From positions 125,539 through 189,538 of the forward strand of contig NZ_LMRR01000001.1 of assembly GCF_001426085.1 (NCBI RefSeq): DNA of 64,000 nt, read 5' to 3'. The position numbers were made by a program, and so were the translations under genes. Positions within the stretch are counted from its first letter, which is position 1, and each line of letters starts with the position of its first letter. This document shows, in pieces, positions 43,994-52,297 of the stretch. This DNA comes from Rhodococcus sp. Leaf278 (GTDB lineage Bacteria > Actinomycetota > Actinomycetes > Mycobacteriales > Mycobacteriaceae). Under the pieces are notes generated by a model. That model saw nothing but the letters and a program-made list of their open reading frames with translations, searched no databases and was not told the DNA's origin.

Positions 43994-44613
43994 ACGATTT
44001 TCCACCGGGAAACAACCCCGACAGCAACACGCCCAACAACCCACCCTCGCAACCGGATTGGCAGCGCTGGGAGCTCGAGCACGGGTTCCCGCAATCCGGC
44101 CCGGAGCTGGAGCCGATCGCGCGACCGGCACCGGTCGACGTGGAGACGGCTCGCCATCTGTGGTGGGGAGTGGCGCTGATCGGTGCTCTCTCGGCGCTGT
44201 ATTCGGTTTGGACTTTGTTCGGGGCGCGTGAGGAATTTGCGCAGTCTCTTCTCGACGAACTCGCGGCGCAGGACGCGGCAGCGGACATGACCGTCGAATC
44301 CACGCAGTCGATGGTGACGGTGATGCTGGTCGTCACCATGTTCGTCGTGATCGGGTTCGGGGCGTTGTTCCTGTTCTGGGTCAAGCGGATGCGTGCAGGC
44401 AAGATGTGGGCCCGGATGCTGCTGACCGTCATCGGCTCGTTCATCGTGTTCACCACGATCCTCGATCTGTTCGCCATGGCATCGACGTCGGGCGCGATGA
44501 ACATCGTGATGGGCGTCCTCAGTATCGGCCAGGGTGTACTCGCCGCCGGGGCGATCTACCTGATGCATCGACGTGAATCCAACGAATACTTCTTCGCGTC
44601 CAAACGGGCGTAG
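43990..44613 (+). CDS. four-helix membrane protein of unknown function
   Basis: A 207-aa protein coupled to hemB (GTGA overlap). About 60 hydrophilic, Pro/Asn-rich residues are followed by four membrane helices: [56 protein letters not shown] and the segment near [13 protein letters not shown]. No catalytic motif is visible. Mycobacteria also carry a small membrane protein gene directly after hemB (Rv0513). A role in tetrapyrrole metabolism is suggested only by position. Confidence 0.75.
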   Translation: MNDFPPGNNPDSNTPNNPPSQPDWQRWELEHGFPQSGPELEPIARPAPVDVETARHLWWGVALIGALSALYSVWTLFGAREEFAQSLLDELAAQDAAADMTVESTQSMVTVMLVVTMFVVIGFGALFLFWVKRMRAGKMWARMLLTVIGSFIVFTTILDLFAMASTSGAMNIVMGVLSIGQGVLAAGAIYLMHRRESNEYFFASKRA

Positions 44614-44710
44614 TTGTCGGAACTCGGTAGTTTCGGGCGTGTTCTCGGCTACCAGCACGGCTGTGTGACTAGCATCACTCTCGATATCTTTTCGAGTGAT
44701 CGGATCCGAC

Positions 44711-44869
44711 ATGGCAGAGAACACCCCTGCAGCAGCGAGCGTCGCCCAGACAGTCGACCCTGAGGCCTGTCCCCGGGAGAGCGGCCGACCCGGTTGGGCT
44801 CTGCTCGGGTTGCTCCTTGCCGTCTCGGCCGCAATCGCCATCATGGCGCTGGGGATTTCCGCCGGCTGA
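44711..44869 (+). CDS. 52-aa single-pass membrane protein
   Basis: A small open frame beginning MAENTPAAASVAQT with a hydrophilic N-terminus and one hydrophobic helix (WALLGLLLAVSAAIAIMALG) near the C-terminus. Codon third positions are mostly G/C like its neighbours. No strong ribosome site is present; GGATCC lies just upstream. An imperfect hairpin ATCACTC/GAGTGAT lies in the 97-bp gap before it. The function is unknown. Confidence 0.5.
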   Translation: MAENTPAAASVAQTVDPEACPRESGRPGWALLGLLLAVSAAIAIMALGISAG

Positions 44870-44930
44870 GTGCTCGGTGACCGTCCGGAATTTCTGCCGG
44901 CGGAACTCTGTGTCACCCCGCGGTGGCAGG

Positions 44931-45368
44931 ATGTCTGACGTGAGCGCAGACACAAACGGATCGATCGTCCGTCCTCGGGTGGTCTCGGCCGCCTACTGGC
45001 TGTGGCTTGCCTCGGCCGTGTTGCTGATCGTCGTCTGCATGATCGCCCTGACGCTCCCCGCCGATCAGATTCGCGCCTCGTTCAGCTCGGAGGCGCAGGG
45101 CAATTCGTTCCTGACCGTCTTTCGCGGTCTCGGCGTGATCTCCGGAGTGGTCGGATTGGCCGTCGGGCTGATGTCGAGCCACGTCCGCGGCGGTGATCCC
45201 AGATTTCGACGCGCTCTGGTGACGCTGTCGGGAATTGCCGCTCTGCTGCTGATCTTCGCGGCACTGGTGTTCCCGTTCGTTCCGCTGGTGATCACCATCG
45301 GCCTCGTGCTCGCCGCTGTTCTCGTCTACCGACCGTCGGCGCGGGAGTGGTTTCAGCGTGAGCAGTGA
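44931..45368 (+). CDS. four-helix membrane protein of unknown function
   Basis: A 145-aa membrane protein with helices at about residues 20-42, 65-82, 95-110 and 112-130, and short basic loops (RGGDPRFRRALV). I start at ATG 44931, giving an ordinary N-terminus; GTG 44940 is an alternative. No family is recognised. It overlaps the next gene by 11 bp, forming a small three-gene membrane operon that ends just before csoR. Confidence 0.68.
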   Translation: MSDVSADTNGSIVRPRVVSAAYWLWLASAVLLIVVCMIALTLPADQIRASFSSEAQGNSFLTVFRGLGVISGVVGLAVGLMSSHVRGGDPRFRRALVTLSGIAALLLIFAALVFPFVPLVITIGLVLAAVLVYRPSAREWFQREQ

Positions 45369-45846
45369 GATGTCGACGAGCGAGACCGTGCTGTTCCACG
45401 AACCCGGTGGTCGCTGGCGCATGCTGGCGTGGGGGCCCGTGTTCTGTCTCGTGGTCCTGGCCGTCGAGATCGCGTCCGGTCCGGTGATCCACTGGTTCGC
45501 GCTGGTGCTGTTCTCGCTCATCCTCGTCGGTCTCACCTATGTCCAGCTGCGCGCCGCTCGCATGCACGTCAGTGTCGAACTCACCACCCGGGCGCTGCGC
45601 CAGGGAACCGAGACGGTCGACGTCGCCGATATCCACGAGATCTTCCCTCCGGCCGAATACGCAGACGACGAGTACGAGCCGAAGAGGTGGGAGACGGCGC
45701 GAGTGCTCGGGGAGCTCTCGGGTGTGCCGCGTAAGCGCCACGGCATCGGTCTGCGGCTGGTGGGCGGTGGGATGGTTCAGGCCTGGGCCAAGGACGACGA
45801 CGGGTTGCGCGCGGCCCTCGAAACGGCCAAACGGGAGTACCTGTGA
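45358..45846 (+). CDS. DUF3093-like protein with two membrane helices
   Basis: A 162-aa protein with two helices at the N-terminal third (LAWGPVFCLVVLAVEIASG and the segment after HWFALVLFSLILVGLTYV). A soluble PH-like beta-rich domain follows (VSVELTTRALRQGTETVDVA to the end). Assignment to DUF3093 is from general appearance and is not certain. GTG 45358 lies inside the preceding gene, and its stop overlaps the next GTG. Confidence 0.65.
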   Translation: MSSEMSTSETVLFHEPGGRWRMLAWGPVFCLVVLAVEIASGPVIHWFALVLFSLILVGLTYVQLRAARMHVSVELTTRALRQGTETVDVADIHEIFPPAEYADDEYEPKRWETARVLGELSGVPRKRHGIGLRLVGGGMVQAWAKDDDGLRAALETAKREYL

Positions 45847-46094
45847 GCAAGTCCGTCGGCTGGGTGGAACTCGTGGTTGCGCTGCTGGCGGCAATCGGAG
45901 CCGTGGCGTGCTGGAACGTGGGCGTGCGAACCACCGAGTTCCCCGCGGTTCCCGACGTGTCTCCGGCATATCAGGGGACGTTCTACTCGGGGTCCTGGAT
46001 CGCGCTCGGTGCGCTTGCCGTCATCGTCGCGGGTTTGCTGTTCGTCGACGGTGTGCGCCGAGTACGGACGGACGAGACACCCCCTACCGGGTAG
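45843..46094 (+). CDS. two-helix membrane protein of unknown function
   Basis: An 83-aa protein with two hydrophobic helices (WVELVVALLAAIGAVACW and SWIALGALAVIVAGLLFV) joined by an outer loop, and a basic C-terminal tail. It overlaps the preceding gene by 4 bp. Its last codons, including the stop, lie inside the copper operator of csoR, so coding sequence and regulatory DNA overlap here. Confidence 0.68.
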   Translation: MSKSVGWVELVVALLAAIGAVACWNVGVRTTEFPAVPDVSPAYQGTFYSGSWIALGALAVIVAGLLFVDGVRRVRTDETPPTG

Positions 46095-46103
46095 GGGTAT
46101 CGT
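46081..46103 (+). promoter_or_regulatory. csoR operator and leaderless -10
   Basis: CCCCTACCGGGTAGGGG (46081-46097) is a near-perfect palindrome like copper-repressor (CsoR/RicR) sites. It abuts TATCGT (46098-46103), which lies seven bases before the csoR ATG. Bound repressor would block the promoter, giving copper-relieved autoregulation. Confidence 0.65.
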
Positions 46104-46110
46104 TGGCGGT

Positions 46111-46392
46111 ATGAGCAGCTACACCGCAGAGCAGGACGACCTGCTGAAGCGACTGCGTCGCATCGAAGGTCAAGTAGCCGGGATATCCCGCATGGTCGCC
46201 GACGACCGCTACTGCATCGACGTTCTCACCCAGGTCTCTGCCGCAACCAAAGCGCTGCAGTCGGTCTCGTTGAAGTTGCTCGATGCCCACCTCGCCGGCT
46301 GCGTGGTGGAGGCCGCCAGGCAGGGCGGGCCGGAAGCAGACGCAAAAGTGAAAGAGGCGTCCGAGGCCATCGCGCGTCTCGTGCGCTCCTGA
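46111..46392 (+). CDS. csoR: copper-sensing transcriptional repressor, CsoR family
   Basis: A 93-aa all-helical repressor. The copper ligands of the family are in place: Cys in DDRYCIDVLTQ, and His and Cys in LLDAHLAGCVVEA (the C-H-C set). The N-terminal KRLRRIEGQVAGISRMV helix is the DNA-binding surface. It should leave DNA when Cu(I) binds. It is followed by a CopZ-like chaperone; no P-type copper ATPase gene is nearby, so the regulated efflux pump must be elsewhere or replaced. Confidence 0.92.
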   Translation: MSSYTAEQDDLLKRLRRIEGQVAGISRMVADDRYCIDVLTQVSAATKALQSVSLKLLDAHLAGCVVEAARQGGPEADAKVKEASEAIARLVRS

Positions 46393-46412
46393 CGACGGAA
46401 GGGGAGTCGACG

Positions 46413-46616
46413 ATGCACACGACATATTCGGTCGAGGGCATGACGTGCGCACATTGTGCTGCGTCGGTGAAGGAAGAAATATCGGAGATCTCGGGAGTCA
46501 CCGGCGTCGACGTCGATGTGGATTCCGGTGCGGTCGTGGTGAGCAGCGATTCGACGCTCGATACCGCGGCGGTGGACGCCGCCGTCGCCGAAGCCGGGTA
46601 CCGACTGGTGTCGTGA
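46413..46616 (+). CDS. copZ: copper chaperone, heavy-metal-associated domain
   Basis: A 67-aa HMA-domain protein with metal site GMTCAHCAASV (MxCxxC) near residue 10 and the ferredoxin-like fold ending in AVAEAGYRLVS. It should carry Cu(I) to a partner protein. GGAAGGGG lies upstream of the ATG. Co-transcription with csoR is likely (20-bp gap). Alternative metals (Zn, Cd) are less likely given the repressor. Confidence 0.9.
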   Translation: MHTTYSVEGMTCAHCAASVKEEISEISGVTGVDVDVDSGAVVVSSDSTLDTAAVDAAVAEAGYRLVS

Positions 46617-46618
46617 AC

Positions 46619-46640
46619 ACCACCGCCCTCCGACGGTGGT
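46619..46640 (+). terminator. small hairpin after copZ
   Basis: ACCACCG (46619-46625) pairs with CGGTGGT (46634-46640) across an 8-base loop just after the copZ stop. It could end the csoR-copZ transcript; there is no T run. Confidence 0.4.
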
Positions 46641-46704
46641 TCGGAAACGGCGAAAACGGTGATACCGGAGAAATGGGACTCACCGAAAATCGTCAGGAGG
46701 GCTC

Positions 46705-47910
46705 GTGAAGAAACCGGTCACCGGCGCAGCGGTCATCGCTATGAGCGTCGCCCTGGTAGCGGCCTGTTCGGCGGACACCACCGAACAGGAAGGTAGCGCA
46801 GAGTCGGCTACCTCATCGTCGCAGGGATCTGTTTCCGAAGATGCCCCCTCACAGGCCGCGCCTGCCGGGCCGCTGCCGAACCTGTCGGTCACCACTGTGC
46901 TCGACGGCCTCGACAAACCGTGGGACGTGGTGGTTGCTCCCGATGGCACGGTGCTGACCGGGGAGCGCTCCGGCCGGTTCGTCATCCGCGACTCCGCAGG
47001 AGTGCAGCGTGAACTGGACGCGGACCTGGGCGATCTCTACGCCGCCGGGGAGACCGGACTCATGGGAATCGCACTGGCTACCGATTTCGCCGCGTCGCGA
47101 ACGATCTACACCTGTCAGGGTGTGCGCGGCGACGCAGGCAACCGCATCGGCGTGATGTCGTGGACCGTGGACCCGGAGTGGACTCGGCTCTCTCGAACCG
47201 GAACCATCGTCGACGACATTCCCGTCGCCGACGGCGGGCGGCACGGTGGCTGCCGCATCTTGGCCCACCCCGACGGCACGCTGTACATCGGCACCGGTGA
47301 CAACGCGAAACCGACCTTTCCTCAGGATCGGAACTCGCTGGGCGGCAAGGTGTTACACGTCAACGCCGACGGCACCGCCGCAGCCGACGCACCGGATCGC
47401 ATCTTCACTCTCGGTCATCGCAACGTGCAGGGACTGGCGATCCGTCCCGGAACCGATCAGATCTTCGAGGTCGAGCAGGGAACGAGCCGAGACGACGAGC
47501 TGAACCTGTTGGTGCCGGGCGGCAACTACGGCTACAGCCCCGATCGACGCGCGTCGGTGTACGACGAATCGGTCCCTATGACCGACCCCGACCGGGTTCC
47601 CGGTGCTCTGCCTGCAGTGTGGAGTTCGGGTGATCCGACCATCGCCACCCCCGACGTCACCTTCACCGACGGTGAGCAGTGGGGCTCCTGGAACGGTGCC
47701 GCGGTGATCTCGAGTCAGCAGGGTGAGAAGCTCGTCTTCCTGGCACTGTCGGAGGACGGAACCGAGTACGTCGCCGAGGCGGAGGCGCTGAACGGCACCT
47801 ACGGCAGGCTGCGTTCGCTCACCCCCTTCGGAAGCGACGGCGGCTTCCTGCTCACCACCGACAACGGATCCGACGATCAGGTACTGCTCGTCACGCCCGA
47901 GATCGGCTGA
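46705..47910 (+). CDS. glucose/sorbosone dehydrogenase-family lipoprotein, copy 1
   Basis: A 401-aa exported protein with lipobox VAACS at the end of its signal peptide. A Ser/Glu-rich linker follows, then a six-bladed beta-propeller of the PQQ-dependent sugar dehydrogenase (GSDH) family. Family landmarks are KPWDVVVAPDGTVLTGERSG, GLMGIALATDF, DGGRHGGCRILAHPDG (catalytic His region), LGHRNVQGLAIRPG and LNLLVPGGNYGY. CAGGAGG precedes GTG 46705. It oxidises an aldose or related sugar outside the membrane; the exact substrate is unknown. Confidence 0.88.
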   Translation: MKKPVTGAAVIAMSVALVAACSADTTEQEGSAESATSSSQGSVSEDAPSQAAPAGPLPNLSVTTVLDGLDKPWDVVVAPDGTVLTGERSGRFVIRDSAGVQRELDADLGDLYAAGETGLMGIALATDFAASRTIYTCQGVRGDAGNRIGVMSWTVDPEWTRLSRTGTIVDDIPVADGGRHGGCRILAHPDGTLYIGTGDNAKPTFPQDRNSLGGKVLHVNADGTAAADAPDRIFTLGHRNVQGLAIRPGTDQIFEVEQGTSRDDELNLLVPGGNYGYSPDRRASVYDESVPMTDPDRVPGALPAVWSSGDPTIATPDVTFTDGEQWGSWNGAAVISSQQGEKLVFLALSEDGTEYVAEAEALNGTYGRLRSLTPFGSDGGFLLTTDNGSDDQVLLVTPEIG

Positions 47911-48041
47911 ACCGAGGTTGCCCTGACCGCGCGTGACAGCTGGTGCGGTCGGTGGGTGAGCTGGCGGTTCACCTCCCGAGTGTGTTTAAAATCATGTGAT
48001 ACCGGTCATATCGGGCTGGTCGCGGACCGTCAGGAGTGCCG

Positions 48042-49217
48042 ATGAACAAGCTGGTGTCCAGTTCCGGAGTAATCGCCGCCAGCGTCCTTCTGACGCTTGC
48101 CGGTACGACCACCGCCACGGCTCAGGGCGATCCCCTCCCCGGCCTGACGGTCACCACGGTCATCGACAAACTCGCGAAGCCGTGGGACGCGGTGGTCGCG
48201 CCGGACGGAACGGTGCTGACCGGGGAGCGGTCCGGCCGGTTCGTCATCCGCGCCGTCGACGGGACCATCCGCGATCTCGACGCGGACCTCGACGATCTCT
48301 ACGCGTCCGGCGAGACGGGCCTCATGGGCATTGCCCTCGCGACGGATTTCGACACGTCCAGAACGATCTACACGTGCCAGGGTGTTCAGGGCAGCGGCGG
48401 CGGCACCGGTAGCGCCGGAACTGGAAGTGCGGGCGGTGGCAGCGACAACCACATCGCCGTGGTCTCGTGGACCGTCGACCCGGGGTGGACGGCGCTGACG
48501 CGCACCGGCACGCTGATCGACGACATTCCCGTCGCCGACGGTGGCCGCCACGGTGGCTGCCGCATACTGGCCCACCCCGACGGCACCCTGTACGTCGGCA
48601 CCGGGGACACTGCAACGCCGACGGTGCCGCAAGATCGAAACTCGTTGGGCGGCAAGGTTTTGCACGTCAACGCCAATGGTTCACCGGCGGCGGGTTCACC
48701 GGATCGCATTTTCACTCTGGGACATCGGAACGTGCAGGGGCTGGCGGTTCGTCCCGGGACCGGGCAGATCTACGAGGTGGAGCAGGGCACGACCCGAGAC
48801 GACGAGCTGAATCTGCTGGTGCCCGGCGGCAACTACGGCTATCGCCCCGATCGACTTCCGGTCATCTACGACGAATCGGTACCGATGACCGATCCCACCC
48901 GGGTGCCCGGTGCGCTCGAGGCGGTTTGGAGTTCGGGTAGCCCCACCATCGCGACGCCCGGCCTCACTTTCGCGAACGGTGCGGGATGGGGCTCGTGGAA
49001 CGGTGCAGCCGTGGTGTCGAGTCAGCAGGGCGAGAAACTCGTGTTCCTGAAGCTGTCCGAGGACGGCACCGAATACGTCGACGAGGCGGATGCACTGGTC
49101 GGCACGTACGGACGCCTGCGTTCGCTGACCAGCTTCGGCAACAACGGAGCCTTTCTGCTCACCACCGACAACGGATCCGACGACAAGGTCCTGCTCGTCA
49201 CTCCCGCTGCCCGCTGA
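48042..49217 (+). CDS. glucose/sorbosone dehydrogenase-family secreted protein, copy 2
   Basis: A 391-aa close paralogue of the gene just upstream, sharing most propeller motifs (GLMGIALATDF, GRHGGCRILAHPDG, LGHRNVQGLAVRPG, LLVPGGNYGY). It differs in having a cleavable signal peptide (ending TATAQG) in place of a lipobox. It also has a Gly/Ser-rich insertion of about 14 residues in one surface loop near residue 115. CAGGAG precedes the ATG. The 131-bp gap upstream has a TAAAAT element (47987-47992), so it may have its own promoter. The pair gives one anchored and one free enzyme. Confidence 0.88.
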   Translation: MNKLVSSSGVIAASVLLTLAGTTTATAQGDPLPGLTVTTVIDKLAKPWDAVVAPDGTVLTGERSGRFVIRAVDGTIRDLDADLDDLYASGETGLMGIALATDFDTSRTIYTCQGVQGSGGGTGSAGTGSAGGGSDNHIAVVSWTVDPGWTALTRTGTLIDDIPVADGGRHGGCRILAHPDGTLYVGTGDTATPTVPQDRNSLGGKVLHVNANGSPAAGSPDRIFTLGHRNVQGLAVRPGTGQIYEVEQGTTRDDELNLLVPGGNYGYRPDRLPVIYDESVPMTDPTRVPGALEAVWSSGSPTIATPGLTFANGAGWGSWNGAAVVSSQQGEKLVFLKLSEDGTEYVDEADALVGTYGRLRSLTSFGNNGAFLLTTDNGSDDKVLLVTPAAR

Positions 49218-50011
49218 TGTGTGGCCCCGAGGTCGTCGAGACGGTTCACCGCAGAATTGGCCGTAGGGCTTTGTTCGGATCGTTGGGGGCGGCTGCGCTC
49301 ACGGTCGCGGCGAGCGGACCGGTGCGTGCCGAACCTGGTGTCGCCGCTGCTGTTCCGGCCGGTCGACTGGTCGACCTGACGCATACCCTGAGCCCCACGT
49401 TTCCGGTGTGGCCGGGCAACGAACCGTTCTCGATGCGCCCGGTCGCGGCCTACGAGCTCGGCGGATTCCTGGTGAACAAGCTCTCGTACTGGGAGCACAC
49501 CGGCACGCACATCGATGCCCCTGCGCACCGTGTTCGAGGCGGGGCGACGGCCGACGTTCTGCCGCTGGAAGATCTGATTGCCCCGCTCGTCGTCCTGGAC
49601 ATATCGGCGCGGGCCGAAGTCGATCCGGAAGCTGTGGTGACACCCGAGGACATCGACCGGTGGGAGCGCGAACACGGCCGGATACCCGAACGAGCGTTGG
49701 TTGCGATGCACAGTCGGTGGCAGACCCGACTTGCCGAGCGTGCCGCGCCCGGCTTCGGCGCAGACGCGGCCCAGTTGCTGGTACGCGAGCGCAACATCGT
49801 CGGAATCGGGGTCGACACATTGAGCCTCGACCGAATGAACGACCGCGAATACCCAGCGCACACAGCGGTTCTCGGCGCAGGCCGGTACGGCATCGAAGCG
49901 CTGGCCAATCTCGATGATGTGCCCCCGGCAGGGGCGACGGTCGTCGTCGGCGCGCCCAAGCACGCCGGCGCGACCGGAGGCCCCTGCCGGGTTTTCGCGA
50001 TCGTCCCCTAG
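49217..50011 (+). CDS. Tat-exported cyclase-family protein (kynurenine formamidase-like)
   Basis: A 264-aa metal-dependent cyclase-family hydrolase. The N-terminus carries a twin-arginine type signal (GRRALFGSLGAAALTVAASG). The family motif HTGTHIDAPAHR lies near residue 95, with further histidines in the later domain (EYPAHTAVLG). Enzymes of this family hydrolyse formamides, isatin or cyclic esters such as lactones. Its start overlaps the stop of the sugar dehydrogenase gene (TGATG), so it may hydrolyse the lactone made by that dehydrogenase, which is inference. Confidence 0.82.
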   Translation: MCGPEVVETVHRRIGRRALFGSLGAAALTVAASGPVRAEPGVAAAVPAGRLVDLTHTLSPTFPVWPGNEPFSMRPVAAYELGGFLVNKLSYWEHTGTHIDAPAHRVRGGATADVLPLEDLIAPLVVLDISARAEVDPEAVVTPEDIDRWEREHGRIPERALVAMHSRWQTRLAERAAPGFGADAAQLLVRERNIVGIGVDTLSLDRMNDREYPAHTAVLGAGRYGIEALANLDDVPPAGATVVVGAPKHAGATGGPCRVFAIVP

Positions 50012-50033
50012 GGGGTTTCGATCCCGCTACGCG

Positions 50034-52001
50034 TCAGTGCGCGTGACTGGGGTTGGCAGCGGGCTCTTCCTCGGTTCCCGCTCCAGGCTCACCGAGCATC
50101 GCCGCACCGACCAACGCGTCGGGCACCCCGAAACCGTCGACGAGCAATTCCGCGTGCGGACGCAGCGTGCGGCAGCGCTCGTTGATGGCGCGGGTGACGG
50201 CCTTGGACCGCTCGGTCGACAGGTAGCGGTGCTCGATGAACCAGGCCTTGTCCTTCTCGATCACCGACAGGGCGTACAAGTCGCAGACCTCTTCGAGGAG
50301 ATCCTGGGTGGTGGGATCCTCGCACGATTCGATGCCGGCGATGAAGGCCTCGAAGATGATGCGATCGATGTGTGCGCTCGCCGCGTGCAGCACGTGATCC
50401 TGCACCGCATTGAACGCTTCGAACGGAGTGGTCTCCTTGGACTTGGACTGCAATCGCCGCGCAACGGTGGAGAGCAGGTACTCCTCGCGATCCTCGAACA
50501 TCTTGACCTGAGTACCGCGGTTGAACAACGAGCCCTCTTCCTCGTTGTCCTGACGGCGGTCCAAGATGGTCTGCATGATCGCTTGTGCTGCAGTGCGTTT
50601 GACCACTCGGTCGCCGACCATGTCCGCGGCGAACTTGACCCATTCGACCGGGCTCATGGACTTGACGTCGTCGGCGTACGCGGTGAGTAGTTCCTTGGCC
50701 ACCAGCTGGGTGAGCACATGGTTGTCACCCTCGAATGTGGTGAACACATCCGTGTCGGCCTTGAGCGAGATCAGCCGGTTCTCGGCGAGATAGCCTGCAC
50801 CGCCGCATGCTTCGCGGGCTTCCTGAATTGCGGCGGTCGCATGCCAGGTGTTCGCCGCCTTGAGGCCGGCCGCACGCGCCTCGAGTTCGCGCTGCTCCTC
50901 GGCGTCGGGGCTGTCCGCGGTCTGCAGCTCGTGCATCTTCGAGACGAGCTCGTTCTGCGCGAACTGCAGGGCGTAGGACTTGGCGATGAGCGGGAACAGT
51001 CGACGCTGATGCACCAGGTAGTCCATGATCAGAACTTCCTGATCGGAATCGGGTGCAGCGAACTGCCTGCGCTGCAAGGCGTATCGCGTCGCGATGTCAA
51101 GAGCGACTCGCGCTGCAGCGGCGGCACTGCCGCCCACCGTGACACGGCCGCGGATCAACGTACCGAGCATCGTGAAGAACCGTCGAGACTTGTTCTCGAT
51201 GGGGGAGGTGTACGTGCCGTCGTCGGACACGTCTGCGTACTTGTTGAGCAGGTTGTCGCGCGGGATGCGGACGTGATCGAACATCAGGCGGCCGTTGTCG
51301 ACGCCGGGGAGACCGCCCTTGTACTGGCAGTCCGACGTGGTGACACCGGGCAGATCATCACCGTTCTCGTCTCGGAGCGGAACGAAGAAGCAGTGGACGC
51401 CGTGGCTCTCGGGCTCCTCGCCCGGGCCTGCGGTGATGAGCTGAGCGAACACCGCAGCGACGGTCGCGGTTTCGGCGGCACCGCCGATGTAGTCCTTGCG
51501 CGACGAGGGCGTCGGGGAGTTGATGACGAACTCGTCCGTCTTCGGGTCGTACGTTGCCGTGGTCTCGAGCGACTGCACGTCGCTGCCGTGACCGGTCTCG
51601 GTCATCGCAAAGCAGCCGAGTAGATCGAGGCTGATGATCTTGGGGACGTAGGCCTCGTGGTGACGTTCGGTGCCGAGATTTTCGATGGCGCCGCCGAACA
51701 GTCCCCACTGGACGCCGGCCTTGACCATCAGCGACAGGTCGCTCATCGCGAGCATCTCGATCATCGTCACCGCGGCCCCGACGTCGCCGGTGCCGCCGTG
51801 TTCCTTCTTGAAGCCGTTGTCGGCAGCACCGGCAGCAGCGAGCAACTTCATTTGCTCCATTGCTTTGGTGCGGGCGATGACGGTGTTCGGCGTGTAGTGC
51901 GGTCGGAACTCTTCGCGTGCAAGTTGCTGCCGCGCCTGGTTCTTCACATCTCGCCAGCGGCCGTCCAGAGTGTTCCGAAGGTGATCCGTTGTGGTTGCCA
52001 T
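50034..52001 (-). CDS. large acyl-CoA dehydrogenase/oxidase-like flavoprotein
   Basis: A 655-aa FAD enzyme with acyl-CoA oxidase-like layout. The N-terminal helical domain is followed by the FAD/beta domain with CFAMTETGHGSDVQSLETTA near residue 150. The C-terminal helical domain contains REACGGAGYLAENRL and FTTFEGDNHVLTQLVAKELL, the EGD/EGxN region of acyl-CoA oxidases. A further domain runs to residue 655. It probably starts beta-oxidation of an acyl-CoA. ATG 52001 is chosen; TACCGT lies five bases upstream. The open frame beyond it is high-GC run-on. Confidence 0.87.
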   Translation of the reverse strand: MATTTDHLRNTLDGRWRDVKNQARQQLAREEFRPHYTPNTVIARTKAMEQMKLLAAAGAADNGFKKEHGGTGDVGAAVTMIEMLAMSDLSLMVKAGVQWGLFGGAIENLGTERHHEAYVPKIISLDLLGCFAMTETGHGSDVQSLETTATYDPKTDEFVINSPTPSSRKDYIGGAAETATVAAVFAQLITAGPGEEPESHGVHCFFVPLRDENGDDLPGVTTSDCQYKGGLPGVDNGRLMFDHVRIPRDNLLNKYADVSDDGTYTSPIENKSRRFFTMLGTLIRGRVTVGGSAAAAARVALDIATRYALQRRQFAAPDSDQEVLIMDYLVHQRRLFPLIAKSYALQFAQNELVSKMHELQTADSPDAEEQRELEARAAGLKAANTWHATAAIQEAREACGGAGYLAENRLISLKADTDVFTTFEGDNHVLTQLVAKELLTAYADDVKSMSPVEWVKFAADMVGDRVVKRTAAQAIMQTILDRRQDNEEEGSLFNRGTQVKMFEDREEYLLSTVARRLQSKSKETTPFEAFNAVQDHVLHAASAHIDRIIFEAFIAGIESCEDPTTQDLLEEVCDLYALSVIEKDKAWFIEHRYLSTERSKAVTRAINERCRTLRPHAELLVDGFGVPDALVGAAMLGEPGAGTEEEPAANPSHAH

Positions 52002-52044
52002 ACTCGACGGTAACCTTTTGCCGCCGCCCGTGAGGGCCGGAAAC

Positions 52045-52251
52045 TCAGACCGGCCAGACGAATTCTCTGAAGATCGCTCCACAGGTGCGCCAGAAGCCCG
52101 TTTTCGCGTAGGGACCGTCACGGAACAGCGATGCGCAGTTGTCCTCCAGAGCCCTGTCGACCAGGGGGCTGAAGTCGGTGAATTCGCTGACCAAGAACTC
52201 TTTGAAGCCCGACGGCCATGCGTGCTGGGCTGGTTCGTGTTGTGCCTCCAC
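52045..52251 (-). CDS. small conserved-looking protein behind a palindromic operator
   Basis: A 68-aa protein, unrecognised, with a natural composition (FKEFLVSEFTDFSPLVDRAL) and high-GC third positions. GTG 52251 is preceded at seven bases by a -10-like TACACT and then by a perfect 16-bp palindrome, so the gene looks transcribed and regulated. The product is probably cytoplasmic, aromatic-rich and helical. It lies between the acyl-CoA dehydrogenase and the serine hydrolase, all on the minus strand. It could instead be non-coding. Confidence 0.5.
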   Translation of the reverse strand: MEAQHEPAQHAWPSGFKEFLVSEFTDFSPLVDRALEDNCASLFRDGPYAKTGFWRTCGAIFREFVWPV

Positions 52252-52258
52252 GACCGCG

Positions 52259-52288
52259 AGTGTAATGCAGCAGTAACATCGATGTTAC
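52259..52288 (-). promoter_or_regulatory. perfect 16-bp palindrome with -10 element
   Basis: GTAACATCGATGTTAC (52273-52288) is an exact palindrome, the size of a TetR-family operator. TACACT, read on the minus strand (52259-52264), lies seven bases before GTG 52251, so the palindrome would cover the -35 region. Confidence 0.55.
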
Positions 52289-52297
52289 AAATCACAC

